Shown here: one piece after another, positions 32,453-38,378 of the stretch
Layout: every line of letters starts with the position of its first letter
Numbering within the stretch: the stretch's first letter is position 1
From: a virus
Virus record (IMG/VR): IMGVR_UViG_3300013372_004109
Coordinates: 1 to 38,378 of that record
Strand: one strand, 5' to 3'
DNA: 38,378 nt
Translations under genes and position numbers: made by a program
Notes under the pieces: model-generated
Database searches by the model: none
The model's input: only the letters and a program-made list of their open reading frames with translations
What the model was told of the DNA's origin: nothing

Positions 32453-35400
32453 TTATCCTATAATATTAATTACACATCCATTTTTATCAGTTACGGTATT
32501 AACATAAACTAAACTATTGTTATTATATGTATATATTGTTCCAGCAATTATTGTACCCACACCACCAAGTGTTAAAGGAGCCATACCACCATCAACTCTT
32601 AATTTGTGTGCATAATTTCCTGCACCCAAAGCACTTGTGACTATTGTGTGACTCATTGTATCAGATGGTAAAGTAACAGTTGCTTGATGCCAACCACTTG
32701 TTGGATAAACACAACCTTTATTATCAGTTATTTTAACATAAAAATCAACTTTGTTATTAGTGGTACCTACTTTAGTACCTTTAAGTGTTACTAACCCAGT
32801 ATAATGTGTAAGTGTTTGCGATGGTGCTGTTAAACTCTCAACACGATATTCAATAGTATAAGGTGCTCTATAAGTAAATCCTCTATCTAAAGCAGTGATG
32901 CTAAACGTATAAGTTCCATTATTAGAATCACATTGCCTTAAGTTATGATATATAGCTTCTAATGCTGCTGTGTAATTAGTTCCTAAACCATCTTTAATAT
33001 ATGGGTCACTACCAATATCTGGTGGTAATGTCATTTCACTTACTTCATAAACAAGTTCATCTGAATAACATGGTGGAAGTGCAGTACCATCTGTATCATA
33101 ATGAACAATAGCATCAACCCAAAATCTAATTATTACACCATCAGTTGAGTTAACAGAAGTTCTAGGGACATTTAATATATATCTACCACCTGTATATTGT
33201 AATGGGTTAGCAATCCAAGTATCTCCAGTATCCACACTATATTCAACATTCACATTACCTGAAGAAACACCTGCAGTAATATCAAAAGGTATTTTATATT
33301 GAGTAACATCACATTGTGTTGAAATATCTGATTCAATTGTTGGTTTTAATATAATCAATTCTGGATTTTCGTCAATTATATTAACAGTTTGTGTTTTTGC
33401 AGAACCAATAGCATCAACAACAGTTACCGTATATTGACCTGATGGTACACCAGTTGCTAATAACCCAGATGCAGAATAATCTTGACCAACTATTGTTGTT
33501 GTATATGGTGCTACACCACCTTGTATTTTTAAAGCAATTTGACCACTATTTTCACCATAACAATGAACATTCGTTCCAGTATATGAAAGAATTAAAGTGC
33601 TAGGTCCAGTAATTGTTAAACCAGTAGTTGTACATGCTGTTACTGGAACTGATTCATCGTAAATTGTTAATGTATAACCAACAAGGTCATTAGCTAAACC
33701 ACCCAATACTAAATTACTACTTGCCAATGCAGGTCCACTAATTGTTGTACCTTGAGAATTTTTAAGTACATAATTTATTGAACCCTTACCACCACCAACG
33801 TTTGCTATTGTAATTGCACCATCACTATCATAATCATGTGTTAGCATTTTTGAAACATAACTGTAACAATATAATGGTGTTGGACCATTTACAGCAACTG
33901 TATCACTAACTGGTACTCCTAATGCATCTATTGCCGAAATTAAATACGTTCCAGCAAATAAACCACATATCTTGGTATCTAAATTACTTGTACTTACTGT
34001 ACCTGTTTTAGGTGTAATATTTAATGGTTGACCTTGTGGGTCATTTAAGCCTGTAAGTGTATAATTAAATGGTCCTATACCGCCAATAAATGAAAATATG
34101 GTACAACCAGTACCTAGATTTAAATTATCTGGGATTGAATTTGATTCAATTAAAATACCATCTTTTTGTGGTTTAATACAACTAGCAAAGAATTTTTTAT
34201 TCATTTTATCTAAACCAGTATTTCCTGGTTCTAACCCAAAATAAAAATAATATGAATGGTCAGGTTGACCAAATGAATTATCACTTACTGGTGCATGATT
34301 AACACTAACGTTTCTAAAACTTACATAATCAGCACCGTTTTCAGTTGGACTAACTTGATTGTAATCCCCTATAGCTGGATTTTTTGCTAGATTAAAATCT
34401 GTTAAATATCCTCCTGATGGAATTGAAAGACTATTTAGACCAATCCATGGGGTGTTAGATTTATTTAAACCATAAAAAACATCTCTAACCCACTTACCAA
34501 AATTATCATCGATATCTACACTACTTATGATACAATCAGCTTGATTTAATATGGTGTTATTATCAAGCAAAGAGAATTCAGTTTGGTCAACATCAACACC
34601 CATTTCACAAATATGTCTAACATTAATACATTGTCTAGAATCTACATGTAAACCTAAACAATTTATATCAAAGAAATTACCACACGTATTACCCCCAATA
34701 TCAACCATACCAGAAGTTTCAACCACTTTTTGGTCATCAGTTAATTCTTGTGTATCTGGTGGGACTTTAAATGATGTAGGTATTAATTGTTTTTGTATCT
34801 TAGGAATACCTTGCCAATCACATTCAAAAACTGAACCTAAATTAACTAACTCAGTTGCAAATAATCTAAGATTTGTATCTCTTGTAGTTGCAGCATAATA
34901 AAATTCATTATCTACTTTTTTAATAAGCCCCTCATTAATTGAAGCCGACCTAGTGTTTTTATGCGAATCTGGTCCACTTCTGAAACATGTATCCATTAAC
35001 ACACTACCATAACAATTATTATCAGCAATCCCATTACCATTTCCATCAACACCACCACCAGCAATATCATCACAATTTGACTCACAGAATTTTTCTGATT
35101 TATTTTTTCTTTTTTTATATTTTAACAAATAACTAAATAAACTACCATTTACCCAATCATTATAAAAATCAAATTGGAATAGGTTAAGTGTTCTAGCCAT
35201 TTCAAAAGCAACACAATCCCCTAAACCACAATCGATACCGTTATGACCAAAACTATCACCAGGATAATAAGTAGGGCAACTACCTTCATCACATGCAGCA
35301 CCAAATCCTTTACTACTCTTTTCACAACCAGGTGCATAATTATAACCATCATCAAATGGACACGATACAACAATACATGGAATAAAGTTTATACTATCTC

Positions 35401-36946
35401 TTAATTTACACGCCCATTTGAATGGTCTCCATTTCCATATTTTAACACCACAAAGAGTATCAAAAAAATCTTTAACAAGTTTTAAGAAAAAGTTAATGAT
35501 AGGGTAAATAATTTTATTCATAAAATAAATTATCACAATAACAATATACATTATTAAACAAATAATGAAAAATATTGGACTGAGTTCTGTATTAACTCTA
35601 TTATAAGGAAATGCTACTTTACTAGTATTTTCAGTATCTTTAATAGCTGTAGCTGCTCTACTTAAAGCACTTGTAAAACTATTACTTCTTTGAAATCTAC
35701 TAATGAAATTACTTACTGTATATATTTTGTTCCAATGTAAATCTCTAAAACTATAGTCTTTTGTTTTAACCCCAAATTCATAATCAATTTCAGAAGTTAG
35801 CTTAGGGTTATTAGGAACTAAATATCTAGCTCTTGTTCTAAGTCTTCCTTCACCACCATCATTAGTCATTCCAATACTAAACCTTACTCTAGCCCTTGTT
35901 GGTATACCTTTATCAGGGTCTTGTGATAAAATTAAGTTACCATTTTCATCAGTAACCATGTAATCTAAATTCATAGGTACTTGATAGGCCCATGCACCGT
36001 ATTCGTCAATAAGTTCTGAACCATCGACATTAAACTCTTCTATTTTATTATCAAAGGTTCTTCTAATCATACGAATAGTACCTTCGTTGGTCATTTGCTC
36101 TTCTAAAAGACCTAATTTTTTTCTAGGTCTACATCTTTTATTTACACTGTGTTTATCTTTATCACCAAAGATACTACCCATAAAAATAGCCGCTGGTGTT
36201 ATATCATAATTTAAATCTAAATCTAAACGAGTAATTCCAATTTCATAACTTTCTATGTCACCCCAAAATGGTTGTACATTAACACCAGAATCAAGGCTTT
36301 TTATTTGTACCAACTTATCTAAATTTGTACCACTAGAAAATTTAGTTGTTGAATCAAATCTAGAAATACTAGCACCCTTAGAAATCATATCATAAGGTCT
36401 TTGTGATGCAATACCAATATCTGAAATATCAGCATCTAAATGGACAGTATAGTTACCTAATGGCACACCAAATATCATAAAATCCCCAGCATAATTAGTA
36501 GTTGTTGTAAATTTATAATATTTACAATAAACTTCTAACATAGCGTCATTATCTAAAACTTCTCTTTTTGATGGAAATGTACCGACAGGTGTAAAACAAT
36601 CATTTTGTGAATCCGAATCCTGTGTTAGTAAATTATATCTTATACCATCACTATTTTTATCACTTATTTTTTCATAAGGGTATAAAGCCTTTTTAAGTGT
36701 ATCGTTTTTATCTATGTCATCTAAAGGTATAAAAACACTTACTTTAGCATTTGGAACCCCGAATCCATTATTAATAATTACCCTACCAACAATGACACCA
36801 TAATCTGAAGAAAATCGTTTATAAACATCTTCTTGATTTATATTCAATGATAAAACTTCTAGAAAATCAAAATCTTGTTCTAGTTTAATTTTAACATATT
36901 TATCACCACCATTAGGTGTTGTTTTTATTCTTATCGCTTTTGACAT
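32453..36946 (-). CDS. 1497-residue tail adhesin-like protein with membrane segments and SprB-like repeats
   Basis: The N-terminal 180 residues contain carboxypeptidase-regulatory-like beta segments (YGVIVGRVIINNGFGVPNAK, and GDFMIFGVPLGNYTVHLDAD). Residues 455-500 are strongly hydrophobic (FFIICLIMYIVIVIIYFMNK, then IIYPIINFFLKLV). A Cys-rich stretch follows (about 505-680). Residues 945-1205 hold about three SprB-like repeats, the clearest reading CYGENSGQIALKIQGGVAPY and later SGQYTVTVVDAIGSAKTQTV. SprB repeats come from a gliding adhesin of flavobacteria. The C-terminus ends NTVTDKNGCVINIIG. Its place among baseplate genes suggests a virion protein that may contact or enter the host envelope. 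The start shares one base with the stop of the 126-residue gene. Confidence 0.78.
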   Translation of the reverse strand: MSKAIRIKTTPNGGDKYVKIKLEQDFDFLEVLSLNINQEDVYKRFSSDYGVIVGRVIINNGFGVPNAKVSVFIPLDDIDKNDTLKKALYPYEKISDKNSDGIRYNLLTQDSDSQNDCFTPVGTFPSKREVLDNDAMLEVYCKYYKFTTTTNYAGDFMIFGVPLGNYTVHLDADISDIGIASQRPYDMISKGASISRFDSTTKFSSGTNLDKLVQIKSLDSGVNVQPFWGDIESYEIGITRLDLDLNYDITPAAIFMGSIFGDKDKHSVNKRCRPRKKLGLLEEQMTNEGTIRMIRRTFDNKIEEFNVDGSELIDEYGAWAYQVPMNLDYMVTDENGNLILSQDPDKGIPTRARVRFSIGMTNDGGEGRLRTRARYLVPNNPKLTSEIDYEFGVKTKDYSFRDLHWNKIYTVSNFISRFQRSNSFTSALSRAATAIKDTENTSKVAFPYNRVNTELSPIFFIICLIMYIVIVIIYFMNKIIYPIINFFLKLVKDFFDTLCGVKIWKWRPFKWACKLRDSINFIPCIVVSCPFDDGYNYAPGCEKSSKGFGAACDEGSCPTYYPGDSFGHNGIDCGLGDCVAFEMARTLNLFQFDFYNDWVNGSLFSYLLKYKKRKNKSEKFCESNCDDIAGGGVDGNGNGIADNNCYGSVLMDTCFRSGPDSHKNTRSASINEGLIKKVDNEFYYAATTRDTNLRLFATELVNLGSVFECDWQGIPKIQKQLIPTSFKVPPDTQELTDDQKVVETSGMVDIGGNTCGNFFDINCLGLHVDSRQCINVRHICEMGVDVDQTEFSLLDNNTILNQADCIISSVDIDDNFGKWVRDVFYGLNKSNTPWIGLNSLSIPSGGYLTDFNLAKNPAIGDYNQVSPTENGADYVSFRNVSVNHAPVSDNSFGQPDHSYYFYFGLEPGNTGLDKMNKKFFASCIKPQKDGILIESNSIPDNLNLGTGCTIFSFIGGIGPFNYTLTGLNDPQGQPLNITPKTGTVSTSNLDTKICGLFAGTYLISAIDALGVPVSDTVAVNGPTPLYCYSYVSKMLTHDYDSDGAITIANVGGGKGSINYVLKNSQGTTISGPALASSNLVLGGLANDLVGYTLTIYDESVPVTACTTTGLTITGPSTLILSYTGTNVHCYGENSGQIALKIQGGVAPYTTTIVGQDYSASGLLATGVPSGQYTVTVVDAIGSAKTQTVNIIDENPELIILKPTIESDISTQCDVTQYKIPFDITAGVSSGNVNVEYSVDTGDTWIANPLQYTGGRYILNVPRTSVNSTDGVIIRFWVDAIVHYDTDGTALPPCYSDELVYEVSEMTLPPDIGSDPYIKDGLGTNYTAALEAIYHNLRQCDSNNGTYTFSITALDRGFTYRAPYTIEYRVESLTAPSQTLTHYTGLVTLKGTKVGTTNNKVDFYVKITDNKGCVYPTSGWHQATVTLPSDTMSHTIVTSALGAGNYAHKLRVDGGMAPLTLGGVGTIIAGTIYTYNNNSLVYVNTVTDKNGCVINIIG

Positions 36947-37326
36947 TATTTACTATCTTTATTTGTTATATCATCAACACCAACCAACACAAATTCATCT
37001 GAATTAGCTTCTTCCCACTCTGCCTCATCATCGTCATCATCATCGTCATCATCGTCTTCGTCAGCATTATCTTTGGCTACCTTTTTCATAAATTTAGATA
37101 CTGAAACGAATAATGGTTTAATATCTATATCTTTAGTTAATACTATTAATTTAAACATATAGTAAACTATCATTAAAATTATTATAGGTAATAAAACTAA
37201 AGCTATAGCAAATCCTAATAATTTTATTGAATAATGAATTACATCACTTATTATGTTTAATTTAGGTTTATTTTCATCATTAGATGATGAATCAACACTT
37301 TTTTTTGTTTTACAATTACAACCCAT
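36946..37326 (-). CDS. Small membrane protein with acidic tract
   Basis: The 126-residue protein has a Cys-rich N-terminus (GCNCKTKKS), a long hydrophobic segment (about 35-64, including FAIALVLLPIIILMIVYYMF), a basic patch, and a run of about ten Asp residues near 91-100. A signal peptide is not obvious, since the hydrophobic segment is internal. The next gene also has hydrophobic membrane-like segments, and the two overlap by one base. It could anchor a tail component to the membrane or help the adhesin fold. I do not recognise a family. Confidence 0.75.
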   Translation of the reverse strand: MGCNCKTKKSVDSSSNDENKPKLNIISDVIHYSIKLLGFAIALVLLPIIILMIVYYMFKLIVLTKDIDIKPLFVSVSKFMKKVAKDNADEDDDDDDDDDDEAEWEEANSDEFVLVGVDDITNKDSK

Positions 37327-37388
37327 GGTTTTATTATTTAATTTTTATTATTTAGGTTAATATAACTTAAATAATAAATAAGGAAATA

Positions 37389-38378
37389 TTATTTTACCCT
37401 AACAATAATATCAGTAGTTGGGTTTTTAATTTCAAACATACTGATTGGTTCACCAAAAAGAGTATAATCTGAAGAAATATCTACTTCTCTAGTTGTAGCA
37501 TCCGAATAAGGTTGTGAAATTTCATTAAGACTATATTTACCTTGACCTACGTTATTATAAACTCTTAAGTCAATAACATTTAATACACCACCAACATTAT
37601 TAATAGTTTCAATCAATGATGATAAATAAATGTTATCACCCATTTGATATTTATTTATATCCATATATGATTGTACATCTGATATTACTTGGCTAATTAT
37701 TTGACCTTGTGGTTGTTTTTTATCAATCATTAAATCAATTTGAAACCCTATGTTTATAATTCTACCATTAGTAACTTCAACATAATCATTAATCATTCTA
37801 TAATCAGCTAAATAAGTTGAAATATTATCTCTAAGTACGCTAGTTGATTCATTTGTTAATTTCCCATTAGCATCTAAACTAAGTATATAAACTTTAATTT
37901 TATTTTGTTGTTCAAAAACACCACATCTAAATGGAACACCAAAATTACCAGGCATTTGAGCTATTTTAGTGTGATAATCTTTAATAGTAACAGCTCTATT
38001 TTGTGACGCAAAATTATATCTTACAAGATTTCTAATTTCTTCTACACTAGGAGTATCTTTTCCACCTAATGCTGGGAATGCGTTATTAACTTTAATTGAA
38101 TTTTTAACCGCTGCATTTATTGCTGGGTTAGTACCATTAACATTCATATTCATTATACCAACACTAGTTAATACATTTGGTCCAACATTACTATCTGAAC
38201 CACCACCAACTCTATATTTAACGAACATAGTAGTATTTGATGTTGGTGTTATACCTAAAGACATATTATTAATGAAATCACCAATTTGATTAACCAAAGC
38301 AGTATTAGTATCAAAATCACAAAGACTACTAGTATCTTGTGTTCCACCACCTAATATGATTTTAGTAAAACCTAAATC
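37389..38378 (-). CDS. Baseplate wedge protein, gp6/gpJ-like, 5' end beyond the window
   Basis: The frame is open through to base 38378, so the gene starts outside the window; the internal TTG at 38297 is not its start. The 329 visible residues include FPALGGKDTPSVEEIRNLVR, then YNFASQNRAVTIKDYHTKIA. This matches the conserved baseplate J/T4 gp6 segment where a Pro-rich ordered region leads to a conserved 'AVT..DY' motif. Later parts contain YMDINKYQMGDNIYLSSLIE and VGGVLNVIDLRVYNNVGQG, typical of the C-terminal domain. In T4, gp6 forms the inner ring of the baseplate wedges around the central hub. A 62-base AT-rich gap follows its stop. Confidence 0.85.
   Translation of the reverse strand, partial: DLGFTKIILGGGTQDTSSLCDFDTNTALVNQIGDFINNMSLGITPTSNTTMFVKYRVGGGSDSNVGPNVLTSVGIMNMNVNGTNPAINAAVKNSIKVNNAFPALGGKDTPSVEEIRNLVRYNFASQNRAVTIKDYHTKIAQMPGNFGVPFRCGVFEQQNKIKVYILSLDANGKLTNESTSVLRDNISTYLADYRMINDYVEVTNGRIINIGFQIDLMIDKKQPQGQIISQVISDVQSYMDINKYQMGDNIYLSSLIETINNVGGVLNVIDLRVYNNVGQGKYSLNEISQPYSDATTREVDISSDYTLFGEPISMFEIKNPTTDIIVRVK

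Noticed and set aside
37389-38297. TTG at 38297 as the start of the gp6-like gene
   Set aside because: The frame is open for 27 more codons to the window edge, with no upstream stop, so the gene simply begins outside.
1-38378. tRNA genes, CRISPR arrays, insertion sequences, integrase or attachment sites
   Set aside because: None was seen. The repeats present are in-frame coding repeats or simple AT tracts, and no transposase or integrase motif was found.

Overview
This window looks like part of the genome of a large contractile-tailed (T4-like, myovirus-type) phage that infects a member of the Bacteroidota, probably a flavobacterium-like host. Every convincing gene lies on the minus strand, so the window reads from its right end to its left. 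Phage identity rests on a T4-type replication and recombination set (RuvC-like resolvase, DnaG-like primase, PD-(D/E)XK nuclease, Dda-like helicase, gp47/SbcD and gp46/SbcC homologues) next to a long baseplate and tail module. The host guess rests on four points: SprB-like repeats, a FISUMP (Fib_succ_major) domain, a short RpoD-like sigma factor of the Bacteroidota type, and promoters of the form TTG-N20/21-TAnnTTTG. The DNA is roughly 70% A+T by eye. Genes are tightly packed, with many TAATG or ATGA stop/start overlaps.

Layout in transcription order. 38378-27930: baseplate and tail structure. This holds a gp6/gpJ-like baseplate wedge protein cut by the window edge, a small membrane protein with a poly-Asp tract, a 1497-residue adhesin-like protein with membrane segments and SprB-like repeats, and four further structural proteins. 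27920-20362: three large cysteine-containing tail proteins, the first with a P2-gpI-like signature. 20305-12424: a fibre and adhesin cassette. It holds a beta-roll repeat fibre, a FISUMP domain protein, a mosaic 212-residue protein, an 80-residue protein, a 490-residue protein with tandem domains, and two paralogous fibre proteins with gpH-like C-termini. 12377-7714: RuvC, primase, nuclease, Dda and gp47. 7714-7042: two small proteins, one carrying VEKIVE repeats. 7052-2743: a fractured gp46 gene. 2689-1: a 163-residue protein, the sigma factor, a membrane-anchored coiled-coil protein and the start of another gene.

The most notable system is the gp46 locus. The Rad50/SbcC-type ATPase is encoded in two separate genes. 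The upstream gene ends at the Lys of the Walker A loop, followed by a 29-residue N-terminal intein fragment. The downstream gene begins with a 124-residue C-terminal intein fragment ending VSHN, followed by Thr-Thr, which completes the P-loop. Between them lie a Vsr-like (EDxHD) homing endonuclease gene and two tiny ORFs. This is a 'fractured gene' arrangement. Protein trans-splicing should rebuild a 782-residue gp46 that would work with the neighbouring gp47 in DNA-end processing and recombination.

A second theme is expression. The phage carries its own host-type primary sigma factor. Matches to the Bacteroidota promoter consensus stand before the primase, nuclease, 163-residue protein and sigma genes, while TATAAATA elements resembling T4 late promoters stand before the homing endonuclease and some tail genes.
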